A DNA stretch of 46,904 bases from contig JABMPN010000067.1 of assembly GCA_013203655.1 (NCBI GenBank), positions 1-46,904 on the forward strand, given 5' to 3'. The position numbers were made by a program, and so were the translations under genes. Below the pieces are notes generated by a model, which made no database searches, was not told the DNA's origin, and saw only the letters and a program-made list of their open reading frames with translations. How positions within the stretch are numbered: position 1 is the stretch's first letter; each line of letters begins with the position of its first letter. Source of the stretch: Cyanobacteria bacterium bin.51. Lineage in GTDB: Bacteria > Cyanobacteriota > Cyanobacteriia > PCC-6307 > Cyanobiaceae. Below are positions 24,122 to 33,427 of this stretch, one piece after another.

Positions 24122-24560
24122 CAGTCATGACAAGGCTGTGGCACGGGAAGTGCTGCGCATCCTTGATTCGGAAGCAACCGCGGCGGTGCCGCCAAGGAGA
24201 TCGGATGGCCAGTGGTGCTGAAACCAGCCGATTGCGATCGTGGCGAAGGGGTGACGATCGATATCCGAGACCCTGAACAACTCAACAGTGCCTGGCAAGA
24301 GGCCCGGCGGTTCTCTGCTCACCTGCCAGGGAGAGTGAGCCCCCTTGAGACCCTTCAATGCACCCGTTTAGGGAGGTGTGGTGAAGGAAGTCGATGGAAG
24401 CATTCATCCAGATAACGTTTCCTTGGCCATTCAAGCTGCAAGTTTTTTCGATCTCAGTAACGCAGGAATTGATCTCATTTCCACGGACATTGCTGAATCC
24501 TGGCATCGCAACGGTGCAGCAATCAACGAAATCAACCATTCTCCTCTAGGGAACCCCTGA
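24122..24560 (+). pseudogene. Relic of a cyanophycin-synthetase-like ATP-grasp gene
   Basis: Pieces of one ATP-grasp protein lie in different frames. Piece 1 near 24122: SHDKAVAREVLRILDSE. Piece 2 from about 24190: AKEIGWPVVLKPADCDRGEG then TIDIRDPEQLNSAWQEARR. Piece 3 from about 24380: KEVDGSIHPDNVSLAIQAAS, AGIDLISTDIAESW and AAINEINHSPLG. The VVLKP nucleotide-binding segment and the NEIN metal-site segment belong to the ATP-grasp fold and look most like the cyanophycin synthetase group. Frames change between pieces and much is missing, so no functional protein can be made. Confidence 0.65.
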
Positions 24561-24607
24561 CCAAACCCGCTAAAATCAATCCAGATCCAAGACTGAAACT
24601 GGAACGG

Positions 24608-24945
24608 ATGGCCGCCCCCCTCCAGCTGGGCTTCACGGACTACGAGCAGATCTTTGCCAAAAAGAGAACGCATCGCCAGCGCTTCTTGGATGTGATGGAG
24701 GCCACGGTTCCCTGGGAAGTGATGCTGCGATCATCAAGGCTCCCAGCTCCATCAAGAACAAACAGTGGTTCCACTGCTGCGCAGAAGGCTTTGCCTATGG
24801 AATGCGCTGCCACAACCGCTAAGCGGAAGCCAAGGGCTACGGCATTGATGCCTCAACTGAACTGGTCCACTCTGTTGAGGGCACTGCTGCCAACGTGCAT
24901 GAGCTGAACCCAGGAAAAGATCTGATCCAGCCTAGTACAAGGGTT
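24608..24945 (+). pseudogene. Relic of an IS5-family transposase
   Basis: The ATG at 24608 begins QLGFTDYEQIFAKKRTHRQR then FLDVMEATVPWEVML, the N-terminal domain of IS5-type transposases. The middle is deleted or scrambled: about 24735-24830 keeps IIKAPSSIKNK, then a stop within MRCHNR. From about 24835 the text reads GIDASTELVHSVEGTAANVH, the DDE-domain segment with its catalytic Asp. The frame is broken at least twice and the C-terminal third is absent. No terminal inverted repeats could be fixed. Confidence 0.75.
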
Positions 24946-25125
24946 TAGTGTGTCTCAAGGTAGAAAGTCATCCAGAAATCAGGCGAAACGCATGGTGGAA
25001 ACTGCCTGAACATCAATGAAACTAGATTATTTGGATTAAGGCGTCTTGATCAGAGGTTCCTTAGGAGTCTGCATTGAAAGCACCTACGCAACGCGATACA
25101 TTCCTGAGATGATTTCCCTGCGTTG
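24946..25125. other. AT-rich spacer after the IS5 relic
   Basis: About 180 bases without a plausible gene, more AT-rich than the genome average here. It probably includes the remnant 3' end of the insertion sequence. No terminator hairpin or repeat was evident to me. Confidence 0.4.
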
Positions 25126-25800
25126 TCAACCGGTTAGTTCTGCCGCACAGACAGCTTGCCTTTCAATCCCCACCGAGTGGAATCGAAAAGAATGGCTGCA
25201 CTCAAGGGCTCCGCTGAGAATGGATGTTTCCTGTTCGGCTAACTGCTCCAAGCGCGCGACCGTTAACGCTCTCCCGAACCGCCGTTCGCTCAGGATCCAG
25301 TAGAGGCCGAAGTGCCTTGCTTCGCTGGCCAGTAAATCGCCATAGAGCTCACGCAGCTCCGGATCCCGGGCATGACTGGCGAGCAGGGCCATGCGCTCGT
25401 GGCTGCGGGCTTCGATCAGGCCAGCCACCAGGAAGCTGTCGAGCATCCTGTCTGGTTCCTGTCGGCGAATCTCCCGGGCGAGGGCGGCGCCATAGGGAGG
25501 AGCAGGCAAGGTCTTCAATGTGAGGCCGCGACGCTCAAGCAGGGCCAAGACCCGGTCGAAGTGCTGCAACTCCTCCTGGGCCAAGGGGCTGAGCACGGCC
25601 GCCAGCTCACTGTCGGAGGGGTAACGGAACATCAACTGCAGGGCGGCTCCGGCTGCCTTGCGCTCGCAGTGGGCATGATCGATCAGCAGCAGATCCGGAT
25701 AGGCGAGCGCCTGATCGAGCCAGGCACCGCTGCTGGCAGAAACCAGCCACTTCACACGGGAGGTGTCAGCGTCAGCTGCCGCAATGGCGGAGTTGCTCAT
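25126..25800 (-). CDS. miaE: tRNA-(ms2io6A37) hydroxylase MiaE
   Basis: Non-haem di-iron monooxygenase that hydroxylates the isopentenyl group at A37 of tRNAs reading UNN codons. 224 residues, ferritin-like four-helix bundle. Iron ligands are visible as E46 ([11 protein letters not shown]), E76/E77 with H80 (LAQEELQHF), E130 with H134 ([11 protein letters not shown]) and E160 with H163 (ASEARHF). The C-terminal ~20 residues are not conserved-looking. It overlaps aroQ by 4 bp (ATGA type), so the two are co-translated. Confidence 0.94.
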   Translation of the reverse strand: MSNSAIAAADADTSRVKWLVSASSGAWLDQALAYPDLLLIDHAHCERKAAGAALQLMFRYPSDSELAAVLSPLAQEELQHFDRVLALLERRGLTLKTLPAPPYGAALAREIRRQEPDRMLDSFLVAGLIEARSHERMALLASHARDPELRELYGDLLASEARHFGLYWILSERRFGRALTVARLEQLAEQETSILSGALECSHSFRFHSVGIERQAVCAAELTG

Positions 25801-26255
25801 GGGCGGGACAGGCGCAGGTGATCCACCAGCCCGTCCAGGGCGAGGCGATAGCTCGTGGGACCAAAGCCGCAGATCACTCCAACGGCTCGATCGGCCAGGT
25901 AGGAGTGGTGGCGGAAGAGTTCGCGGGAGTGGGTGTTGCTCAAATGCAGCTCCACAAAGGGAAGGTCCACAGCCAGCAAGGCATCCCGCAAGGCGATCGA
26001 TGTGTGCGTGTAGGCCGCAGCATTGATCAGGATTCCGTCGCTGTCTCCACGGGCCGCCTGGATCCGATCCACCAGGGCGCCCTCGTGGTTGCTCTGAAAG
26101 CTCAGGAGCTCCACCCCCAAGCGGGCGGCCTGCTCGCGAAGGGAGGCATTGATCTGCTCAAGGCTGCAGCTGCCGTACAGCCCAGGTTCACGGCTGCCCA
26201 GCAGGTTGAGGTTCGGGCCGTGGAGCACCAGGAGTCGCACCGGCAACGCCGCCAT
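25797..26255 (-). CDS. aroQ: 3-dehydroquinate dehydratase, type II
   Basis: Third step of the shikimate pathway (3-dehydroquinate to 3-dehydroshikimate). 152 residues, as usual for the dodecameric type II enzyme. Motifs: [20 protein letters not shown] with the catalytic loop Arg and Tyr, [33 protein letters not shown] and [12 protein letters not shown] (catalytic His). Upstream gene of the miaE pair; tRNA-Tyr starts 96 bp away on the other strand. Confidence 0.96.
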   Translation of the reverse strand: MAALPVRLLVLHGPNLNLLGSREPGLYGSCSLEQINASLREQAARLGVELLSFQSNHEGALVDRIQAARGDSDGILINAAAYTHTSIALRDALLAVDLPFVELHLSNTHSRELFRHHSYLADRAVGVICGFGPTSYRLALDGLVDHLRLSRP

Positions 26256-26350
26256 CGGAAGATCCTCGATCGTATCGGGCTCCGGCGGATTGGCTGGTCA
26301 CCAGTGACTGGGGGCGTCAGGCTGGCTGGTAGGTTCTAAGGGTGTGGTGC

Positions 26351-26432
26351 GGGTCGGTGCCCGAGTGGTTAATGGGGGCGGACTGTAAATCCGCTGGCTT
26401 CGCCTACGTTGGTTCAAATCCAATCCGGCCCA
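26351..26432 (+). tRNA. tRNA-Tyr (anticodon GTA)
   Basis: Class II tRNA with a long variable arm. The acceptor GGGTCGG (26351-26357) pairs with CCGGCCC (26425-26431), with one G-T pair; the discriminator is A at 26432. Anticodon GTA is at 26385-26387 in loop CTGTAAA. The T loop TTCAAAT is present. No CCA is encoded. tRNA-Thr follows 10 bases later. Confidence 0.95.
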
Positions 26433-26442
26433 CCTTCCACAT

Positions 26443-26514
<72 letters not shown>

Positions 26515-26692
26515 TTCAATGTTGCAAGGCTAAGCAGCCATTGCCATACGGCCAAGGCAAAACATCAAAAGCAAAGCATCAAAGAGAATGCGGCAAGGGC
26601 GCGATCAAGATCAGCACGTGCTTGGGTAAGTTTTGGCGTCTGAGCACAGGCCAAGCTCGGGATCATCAACACAAATACTCTTGAGAATCTGT

Positions 26693-27538
26693 TCAGCGGC
26701 GCTGCTGGGCCAGCACGCCATGGCGGGGGGCAAACAGGAAACTGAGCAGGAACAGGCCGGTCTGGGTGAGCACGATGCAGCCGGCGGTGGAGGCATCCAT
26801 CCAGTAGCTCCAGTAGATGCCCACGAGGCTGGAGAGCATCGCCGAGACCACGGCAATCCAGACCATGCGGTCGAAGCGATCGGTGAGCAGGTGGGCGGTG
26901 GCCCCCGGAGTGACGAGCATGGCCACCACCAAGATGATGCCGACGGTCTGGAGACCGGCGACAGCCGCCAGGGACAGCACCGAGAGCAGCAGGTAATAGA
27001 GCACGCCGGTGTTGATACCGATCGAGCGGGCGTGGGTGGGATCAAAACAAAAGAGGATCAGGTCGCGGCGGAAAACCATCAGCAGCACCAGCACCGCTGC
27101 GCTGATCAGCACCGTCTGCTGGATGTCGGAGTCACTGATCCCCAGCACGTTGCCGAAGAGAATATGGGTCAGATCAATGTTGCTGCGAATTTTCGAGACC
27201 AGCACCAAACCAAGGGCAAAGAAGCCGGTGAACACCAAGCCGATCACGGTGTCTTCCTTGATTCGCGTCATCTGTTTGACAAAGCCGATCACCGCCACCG
27301 ACCCCACCCCGAACACGAAGGCTCCAAGCGCGAAGGGAAGATTCAGGGCATAGGCGATCACCACGCCGGGCATCACCGCGTGGGAGACGGCATCCCCCAT
27401 CAGGGCCCAACCCTTGAGGGTCATGAAGCAGGAGAGCAGTCCACAGACGGCCGCCACCAACGAGCTCACCAACAGCGCCCGCACCATGAAGTCATGGCTC
27501 AGGGGTTCGAGCAGCCAGCCAACGATGTAGCCCCCCAT
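26693..27538 (-). CDS. mntB: Metal (manganese-type) ABC transporter permease
   Basis: Inner-membrane channel of an ABC-3 family Mn/Zn uptake system. 281 residues with about eight helices from ATG 27538. Family text: LSCFMTLKGWALMGDAVSHA, VIGLVFTGFFALGLVLVSK, LTHILFGNVLGIS and LQTVGIILVVAMLVTPGATA. The start shares one base with the mntA stop (TGATG), so the genes are coupled; an upstream GTG at 27556 is less likely. Manganese is inferred from the partner MntC. Confidence 0.9.
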   Translation of the reverse strand: MGGYIVGWLLEPLSHDFMVRALLVSSLVAAVCGLLSCFMTLKGWALMGDAVSHAVMPGVVIAYALNLPFALGAFVFGVGSVAVIGFVKQMTRIKEDTVIGLVFTGFFALGLVLVSKIRSNIDLTHILFGNVLGISDSDIQQTVLISAAVLVLLMVFRRDLILFCFDPTHARSIGINTGVLYYLLLSVLSLAAVAGLQTVGIILVVAMLVTPGATAHLLTDRFDRMVWIAVVSAMLSSLVGIYWSYWMDASTAGCIVLTQTGLFLLSFLFAPRHGVLAQQRR

Positions 27539-28335
27539 CACGCTTCCCCCAACCACACTTCGTCCTCGACTGGCAGGGCCAGGTCGTGGGGAGGGATGGT
27601 GCTGAAGGTGCGGGCCAGGTTCTCCTCGGTGAACACTTCCGAGGTGTCGCCGTAAGCCATCACGGTCTTGTTGATCAGCACCACCTGATCACAGAAGCCG
27701 CGCACATGCGAGAAATCATGGGTGGAAATCAGCAGGGTGCGGCCTTCAGCGCGGAACTGCTCGAACAGTTGGATCATCAGTTTTTCGGTGCGGATGTCAA
27801 CGCCGGCGAAGGGTTCATCGAGCAGCAGCACCGAAGCCCCCTGGGCCAGGGCCCGGGCCAGAAAGGCACGCTTGCGTTGCCCACCGGAGAGTTCCCCGAT
27901 CTGGCGATCACGCAAGGACCAGAGATCAACGCGCTCCAGGCTCTTGCGCACGGCCCTGTGGTCACGTGGCCGGGGGATGCGCAGCAGGTTCATGCCGCCG
28001 TAACGGCCCATCATCACCACGTTGCCCACATTCACCGGAAAGTTCCAGTCCACGCTCTCCATCTGGGGCACGTAGGCCACGGCCTGGCTGCGGCGCGCCT
28101 GACGAAGCGGCAGACCATCGATCACGATGCTGCCGCAGGAGGGGCGCACGAACCCCATCAGCGCCTTGAACAGCGTCGACTTGCCAGCGCCGTTCATGCC
28201 CACCAGCCCACACAGGCTGCTGGCCTGCACCTGCAGGGAGACGTCGTGGAGCGCCACGATGCCGTGATAGTCGACGCTGAGATTGCGAACGCTGATTCGC
28301 TCGATCGGGCCAGGCTTGGCGTGAACTGCTTCCAT
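27538..28335 (-). CDS. mntA: Metal (manganese-type) ABC transporter ATP-binding protein
   Basis: 265 residues from ATG 28335; the frame is open further, but that part is mntC shadow. Walker A GMNGAGKST, Q-loop VAYVPQMESVDWNFP (typical of the ABC-3 metal ATPases), signature LSGGQRKR, Walker B VLLLDEPFAGVD and switch His in LLISTHDF. It starts 4 bases after mntC ends and overlaps mntB by one base, so the order mntC-mntA-mntB forms one operon. Confidence 0.93.
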   Translation of the reverse strand: MEAVHAKPGPIERISVRNLSVDYHGIVALHDVSLQVQASSLCGLVGMNGAGKSTLFKALMGFVRPSCGSIVIDGLPLRQARRSQAVAYVPQMESVDWNFPVNVGNVVMMGRYGGMNLLRIPRPRDHRAVRKSLERVDLWSLRDRQIGELSGGQRKRAFLARALAQGASVLLLDEPFAGVDIRTEKLMIQLFEQFRAEGRTLLISTHDFSHVRGFCDQVVLINKTVMAYGDTSEVFTEENLARTFSTIPPHDLALPVEDEVWLGEA

Positions 28336-28339
28336 CCGA

Positions 28340-29281
28340 TCAGCTCCCGCCAAGGCCGTCCAGCAGCGTCTTCGCATTGTGACGCTGAAGGCCCAGCAGG
28401 GATGGGGCCGGGCCATCGGCGGCTGAGAGCGAATCCACGTAGAAAACCCCGCCGAAGCGGGCACCGCTCTCCTTGGCCACCTGGCGCTGGGATTCGTCGC
28501 TCACCGTGCTCTCACAGAACACAGCCGGCACCTCACGCTCACGCACCAAGGCAATCAGCCGGGCCATGCGTTGGGGCGTCACCTGGGATTCGGCATTGAC
28601 CGGCCAGAGGTAGGCCTCCTCGAGGCCGTAATCCCGGGCCAGATAGGAGAAGGCTCCCTCGCAGGTGGCCAGCACCCGCTGCGCGGGAGGGATCGCCGAC
28701 AGGCTGGCGCGGAGTTCGCCATCGAGGCTGCGCAACTGGGCGCGGTAGGCCTCGGCGTTGCGGCGGTAGGCCTCGGCGTTGGCGGGATCGAGCTTGGTGA
28801 AGGCCAGGCGGATGTTTTCCACGTAGATCTCAGCGAGCTTCGGGGACATCCAGGCATGGGGGTTGGGCTTGCCCTTGTACGCATCCCCAGCGATCGGCAT
28901 CGGCTCGATGCCTTCGCTCAAGGTGACCCGGGCCGACTCGGGCAGACCGGCGGTGAAACGCCGCGCCCAGAGCTCAAGATTCAGGCCGTTTTCAAGCACC
29001 AGATCGGCGCCGCTGGCCCGCTCCAGATCGCTGGGGGTGGGCTCATAACCATGGATTTCAGTGCCCAGCTTCGTGATCGATTCCACCCGGAGGTGCTCGC
29101 CGGCCACCTGCCGGGCCATGTCGGCCAGCACGGTGAAGGTGGTGAGCACCAGGGGGCGTGGGTCAGCAGCCTGCTGGGCCTCGGGTCCTGTGAAGCGGGG
29201 CTGCCGGCAGGCGCTTGTCAGCACCAGCAGCGGCACCAGGCCTGCCTGCACCAGCAGGGAAGCAAGCCGTTTCGGGTGCAT
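28340..29281 (-). CDS. mntC: Metal ABC transporter substrate-binding lipoprotein, manganese type
   Basis: 313 residues from ATG 29281. A lipobox LTSAC gives the lipidated C25. The metal site is read as H77 (EIHGYEPTPSDL), H142 (NPHAWMSP), E208 (CEGAFSYL) and D283 (YVDSLS). This His-His-Glu-Asp set is that of MntC/PsaA/SitA manganese proteins. There is no His-rich loop as in zinc-specific ZnuA. A 21-bp duplication at 28742-28783 encodes an AEAYR heptad repeat in the linking helix. First gene of the operon; its promoter must lie in the 144 bp before the divergent aldehyde dehydrogenase. Confidence 0.93.
   Translation of the reverse strand: MHPKRLASLLVQAGLVPLLVLTSACRQPRFTGPEAQQAADPRPLVLTTFTVLADMARQVAGEHLRVESITKLGTEIHGYEPTPSDLERASGADLVLENGLNLELWARRFTAGLPESARVTLSEGIEPMPIAGDAYKGKPNPHAWMSPKLAEIYVENIRLAFTKLDPANAEAYRRNAEAYRAQLRSLDGELRASLSAIPPAQRVLATCEGAFSYLARDYGLEEAYLWPVNAESQVTPQRMARLIALVREREVPAVFCESTVSDESQRQVAKESGARFGGVFYVDSLSAADGPAPSLLGLQRHNAKTLLDGLGGS
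28742..28783 (+). repeat. 21-bp direct duplication in mntC
   Basis: Two copies (28742-28762 and 28763-28783) differ only at the last bases. They encode two AEAYR-type heptads in the backbone helix of the binding protein, in frame. Confidence 0.9.
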
Positions 29282-29425
29282 GGGCAGCAAGCCAACCCAA
29301 CCGACGTTAGGAGATCCTGACGGGCCCGGAACTCCAGCCTGCTGCGCAGCCAACGACCAGCAGCGTCCTGCGGTCGGCCTCGGCCAGACGACACACTGAA
29401 GTTCAAGCCCGCATCACCCTGAGCA

Positions 29426-30862
29426 ATGACCCTCTCCAGCACCGGTCAGCCCAGCACCGTTGCCGTTGCGGCCGAAGCGCAGCCAGCAGCCCTGGCGCTG
29501 TCGCTGGAGCCTTTGCGGGAACCCGTCCGCCAGGGCTCCACCGCTTCGCTGGCCTGGCGCCTGCGGCAGCTTCAGGGGATCGCCGAGCTGCTGAGCAGCA
29601 GTGAGCAGGCGGTGCTGGACGCCCTCGCCGCCGACCTGGGCAAGCCCCCGGTGGAGGCCTACTTCGAGCTGGTGGCGGTGCGCCAGGAGCTGAAGCTGGC
29701 CCAGCGGCGGCTGCGACGCTGGATGGCGCCCCGTAGCGTCTCACTACCGCTCTCGCAACGCCCCGGCCGGGCCCAGCTGATCGCCGAGCCCCTGGGTTGC
29801 GTGCTGATCATCGGGCCCTGGAACTATCCATTCTCACTCTCGATGCAGCCCGTGGTGAGTGCGCTGGCGGCGGGGAACACGGCCGTGCTCAAGCCCTCCG
29901 AACAGGCCCCGCGCACCTCTGCCCTGATCGCCGAGCTGGCCGGTCGCCATCTGGATCCGGCTGCCGTGGCGGTGGTGGAAGGCGACGGCGACACCGCCCG
30001 GCAGCTGCTGGAGATGCGCTTTGATCACATCTTCTTCACCGGCGGCGGCCGGGTCGGTCGCCTGGTGATGGCTGCCGCCGCCCGCCATCTCACCCCGGTC
30101 ACGCTGGAACTGGGTGGCAAGAGTCCGGCGGTGGTGCTCGGCGATGCCGATCTGGCCGTGACCGCCCGGCGGATCGCCTGGGGGAAAGGCCTCAATGCTG
30201 GCCAGACCTGCATCGCTCCCGACCACCTGTTGGTGGAAGAGGCGGTGCGGCCCGCCCTGATCAACGCCCTGGAGGCCGAATTCCTGCGGGCCTATGGCCC
30301 GGATCCGCTGCGCTCGCCCGATCTGGCCAGGATCGTCAACCGGGGCCAGTTCGAGCGGCTCTCGGCCCTGCTGGAGGGGGCCAGGCAACGGGGTCAGATC
30401 CTTGCCGGCGGCCAGAGCGATCCCGAGAGCCTGCGCATCGCCCCCACCCTGCTGGCCGTCGATCAGGTCGACGACCCACTGATGGCCGAAGAACTGTTCG
30501 GGCCGTTGCTGCCCGTGCTGAGCGTCCCGTCGCTGGCAGCGGCGATCGCCCGGATCAATGACGCCCCCAAACCCCTGGCCCTGTATCTGTTCAGCCAAAG
30601 CCTCTCGGCCCAGGAGACCCTGCTGGCCGGCACGAGCTCCGGAGGGGTCTGCTTCAACGACGTGGTGATGCAGGTGGGGGTGCCGGAGCTGCCGTTCGGA
30701 GGCGTGGGCGCCAGCGGCATGGGCAGCTACCACGGCAAAGCCGGTTTCGACACGTTCTCGCACCATCGCAGCGTGCTGAGACGACCCTTCCGGTTCGATC
30801 TGCCTTTCCGCTATCCGCCCTACGGCGACCGCCTCGGCCTGATCAAGCGGCTGCTGGGATGA
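29426..30862 (+). CDS. Aldehyde dehydrogenase (class 3-like, fatty-aldehyde type)
   Basis: NAD(P)-dependent oxidation of an aldehyde to its acid. 478 residues. GPWNYPFSLSMQPVVSALAA is the cofactor-binding entry, FTGGGRVGRLVM the nucleotide loop, E228 (LELGGKSP) the general base and C262 (AGQTCIAPD) the nucleophile. The overall pattern, including a C-terminal FDTFSHHRSVLRRP, fits ALDH3-type enzymes. Relatives in cyanobacteria oxidise fatty aldehydes, which would fit the acyl metabolism, but substrate is inferred. A LysM gene follows 22 bp later. Confidence 0.93.
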   Translation: MTLSSTGQPSTVAVAAEAQPAALALSLEPLREPVRQGSTASLAWRLRQLQGIAELLSSSEQAVLDALAADLGKPPVEAYFELVAVRQELKLAQRRLRRWMAPRSVSLPLSQRPGRAQLIAEPLGCVLIIGPWNYPFSLSMQPVVSALAAGNTAVLKPSEQAPRTSALIAELAGRHLDPAAVAVVEGDGDTARQLLEMRFDHIFFTGGGRVGRLVMAAAARHLTPVTLELGGKSPAVVLGDADLAVTARRIAWGKGLNAGQTCIAPDHLLVEEAVRPALINALEAEFLRAYGPDPLRSPDLARIVNRGQFERLSALLEGARQRGQILAGGQSDPESLRIAPTLLAVDQVDDPLMAEELFGPLLPVLSVPSLAAAIARINDAPKPLALYLFSQSLSAQETLLAGTSSGGVCFNDVVMQVGVPELPFGGVGASGMGSYHGKAGFDTFSHHRSVLRRPFRFDLPFRYPPYGDRLGLIKRLLG

Positions 30863-30884
30863 ACCCTGCCAGGGGACTGGCGCA

Positions 30885-31856
30885 ATGGTGCGTTCTCCTT
30901 ATGGTTCGAGCATGCTTCTGACCCTGTCCATGCGACGTTCCCTCGCCGCCCTGGTCCTCGCCCTGCTGTTGCCCCTGCCCGCCATGGCGGCCGAAAGGCA
31001 TGTGGTGAAACCGGGCGAAACCCTCTCCCAGATTGCCGAGCGTTACGGCGTGTCCACCTCCAGGTTGATGCAGCTCAACGGCATCAAGAGCGCCGATCTG
31101 ATCCAAACGGGCACCAGCCTGCGCCTGCCGGCGGCCCGGGCCGCGGCCGGGTCCGCATCGGGCCGCGGCACCTACAGGGTCAAACCGGGTGAAACCCTCT
31201 CGGAGATCGCCGAACGCAGTGGCATCTCCGTGCGCCGCCTGATGGATCTCAACAACCTCAGCCGCGCCGACCATGTGGAAGCGGGCCGCCTCCTGGTGGT
31301 GCCCGGTGCAGTTGCCAGCAGGCCGGCGGCGGTGAACAAAGGGGCCAGCGAACACGTGGTGCGGCCCGGCGAAACCCTCTCGGGCATTGCCGAGCTCTAT
31401 GGCGTGCCGGTCAGCAGGCTGGTGTCGCTCAACGCCATCACCAGCCCCGACAACGTGGAGGCCGGCAGCCGCCTGGCCCTGCGTTCACCAGCTGCGGCGG
31501 CAAAACCAGCTGCAGCCAAACCAGCTGCAGCAAAACCTGCCCCAGCCAAACCCGCCACGCCAGCACCGACCACACCAGCACCGACCACCCCAGCCACAGC
31601 AACCACCACCACCGCCGCCACTGGCGGACCGCCTGACTGGCGCACCTACGGCCCCATCCAGGTGGATTTCACCACCTGGCAGCCCCTGGGAGGCAGCCGG
31701 GTCGCATCCGCGCTCAACAACCAGGGCCAGCAGCTCTTCCTGGCGGTGAACTGCTCCGCCAAGAAGATCAACACCACCGGCGAGGGCGGCGTCTGGAAGA
31801 GCTGGGCCCCACCCCAGGCCGACTTTGAAGAACGGCTGATCGTTGATGCCTGCTAG
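30885..31856 (+). CDS. Secreted LysM-repeat peptidoglycan-binding protein
   Basis: 323 residues from ATG 30885 (AGGGG about 10 bases upstream); later ATGs at 30912 and 30930 are possible. Signal peptide RRSLAALVLALLLPLPAMAA. Three LysM domains, each with an HVVKPGETLSQIAERYGV-like start and an LNxI/LxxAD core, at about residues 42-85, 98-140 and 155-200. A Pro/Ala/Thr/Lys linker (about 205-245) is built from 15-bp repeats. A C-terminal ~70-residue domain (WRTYGPIQVDFTTWQPLGG, FLAVNCSAKKINTT) is unknown to me. It probably acts in the periplasm on the cell wall. The stop overlaps recQ by 4 bp, tail to tail. Confidence 0.9.
   Translation: MVRSPYGSSMLLTLSMRRSLAALVLALLLPLPAMAAERHVVKPGETLSQIAERYGVSTSRLMQLNGIKSADLIQTGTSLRLPAARAAAGSASGRGTYRVKPGETLSEIAERSGISVRRLMDLNNLSRADHVEAGRLLVVPGAVASRPAAVNKGASEHVVRPGETLSGIAELYGVPVSRLVSLNAITSPDNVEAGSRLALRSPAAAAKPAAAKPAAAKPAPAKPATPAPTTPAPTTPATATTTTAATGGPPDWRTYGPIQVDFTTWQPLGGSRVASALNNQGQQLFLAVNCSAKKINTTGEGGVWKSWAPPQADFEERLIVDAC
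31497..31586 (+). repeat. Six imperfect 15-bp tandem repeats in the LysM-protein linker
   Basis: Units start at 31497, 31512, 31527, 31542, 31557 and 31572. They encode AAAKP-type then TPAPT-type pentapeptides, the flexible linker before the C-terminal domain. Confidence 0.88.
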
Positions 31857-33385
31857 GAACTGGCGACCCAGCGCAGCGGCCACGGCTTGTGCAGATAGCG
31901 ACGACCGGCCGAGCGCAGCCACAGGCGCTGGCTGCCGTCATCGCTCTCACTGATCAGCTCCTCCTGGACCAGGCGACGAGCCAGCCAGCCCCAGCGATCC
32001 TCCTGGCCGGAAGCCCGATCGCCAGCGCCCTCTGATTCCGCCGTGGCCAGCGCATCGGCCAGGCGCCGCAGATCGAGGCCGCTGCGCTGCTCCAGGGCCA
32101 GAAGCACCTGGGCCACCTCGAGCGACCAATCGGTGGGACGGCTGCCGGCGTTGCAGTTGTCACAGCGACCGCAGGGGGAAACGAGCTCACCAACGGCCAG
32201 CAGCAGCGTCTGCTCGCGGCAGGTTGACCCTTCCGCCACCGCCTCCATGCGCCGGAGCTGCTGCTGGGCCAGCTCCAAACGGGGCCGCTCCTGCTCCTGC
32301 ACGTCGTCGGTGAGCTGCCGCATCGAGGCCCGCATCGCCCAACCCAGGCAGGTGCGATCGGCCGGATCGAACAGCACCAGGCACTGGGCCGGCAACCCAT
32401 CGCGTCCGGCCCGGCCCGACTCCTGCAGGTAGCCCTCGGCGCTGGCCGGCAGGTCAAGGTGCAAGACCAGGCCCACATCGGAGCGGTCGACCCCCATGCC
32501 AAAGGCGACCGTGGCCACCAGCACGGGCCGCCGGTGGTGCTGGAAATGCTCAAGAGCCAGCAGGCGGCTCTCCGGATCCATGCCGGCGTGGTACGCGATG
32601 GCCGCCACCCCAGCCGCCGAGAGCCGGGCGGCCCAGGCCTCCACCGAGCGCCGCGTGCGCGCGTAGATCAGCACCGCCCCCCTGGCGGCCGCCACCGTCT
32701 CGAGCACCGCCGGCAGCGGCTCAGGGGGGCGCCGGCGCATGGCATAGCAGAGGTTGTGGCGACGGGCCGAGCGCACCTGGATCAGGGGCCGGCGCAACTG
32801 CAGCAGGCGAATGATGTCGGCCCGCACCCGCGGGGCCGCCGTGGCGCTCAGGGCCACCAGCGGCACACCGGGGCAGAGGGCGCGCAACTCCCCCAGCCGG
32901 CGGTATTCGGGCCGGAAGTCATGGCCCCAGGCGCTGATGCAGTGGGCCTCGTCCACCGCCAGGGCCACGAGGCTGCCCTGCTCCAGCACCTCTTCCAGCA
33001 ATCGGCGGGTGGCCCCGGCGCGCAGCCGCTCCGGAGCGAGGTAAAGGAGCCGCAGGCCATTGGCCTCGATCTGGCGGTGCAGGCGGTGGCGGGAGGCCGT
33101 GTCGAGGCCGCCATGCAGGCAGGCCGCCGGGATCCCGCGCCTCCGCAACTGGCTCACCTGGTCCTGCATCAGCGCCACCAGTGGTGAGATCACCAGCACC
33201 AGCCCCTGGCGCACCAGGGCCGGCAACTGGAAGCAGAGCGACTTGCCACCGCCGGTGGGCAGCACCGCCAGACAGTCACGGCCGGCCAGCAGGGCCTCCA
33301 CGACCGGCCTCTGACCCGGCCGGAAGGCACTCCAACCGAACTGGCTCTCCAGGGTGATCTCGAGCGGATCCGGCGCCAATCCCAC
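31853..33385 (-). CDS. recQ: ATP-dependent DNA helicase RecQ
   Basis: 3'-5' helicase of superfamily 2 in recombination repair. 510 residues. Walker A PTGGGKS at 43-49, motif Ia SPLVALMQDQV, motif II DEAH at 145-148, motif III ALSATAAPRV, motif VI QESGRAGRDG, and a zinc-type C-terminal cluster with CGRCDNC. The HRDC domain is absent, so it is a short RecQ form. GTG at 33385 is the likely start, because FGWSAFRPGQ follows. Convergent with the LysM gene, overlapping by 4 bp. Confidence 0.93.
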   Translation of the reverse strand: MGLAPDPLEITLESQFGWSAFRPGQRPVVEALLAGRDCLAVLPTGGGKSLCFQLPALVRQGLVLVISPLVALMQDQVSQLRRRGIPAACLHGGLDTASRHRLHRQIEANGLRLLYLAPERLRAGATRRLLEEVLEQGSLVALAVDEAHCISAWGHDFRPEYRRLGELRALCPGVPLVALSATAAPRVRADIIRLLQLRRPLIQVRSARRHNLCYAMRRRPPEPLPAVLETVAAARGAVLIYARTRRSVEAWAARLSAAGVAAIAYHAGMDPESRLLALEHFQHHRRPVLVATVAFGMGVDRSDVGLVLHLDLPASAEGYLQESGRAGRDGLPAQCLVLFDPADRTCLGWAMRASMRQLTDDVQEQERPRLELAQQQLRRMEAVAEGSTCREQTLLLAVGELVSPCGRCDNCNAGSRPTDWSLEVAQVLLALEQRSGLDLRRLADALATAESEGAGDRASGQEDRWGWLARRLVQEELISESDDGSQRLWLRSAGRRYLHKPWPLRWVASS

Positions 33386-33427
33386 CCCAGATCTGGTGCT
33401 GAAGAACTGTAGCGACCCCAGATCTGC

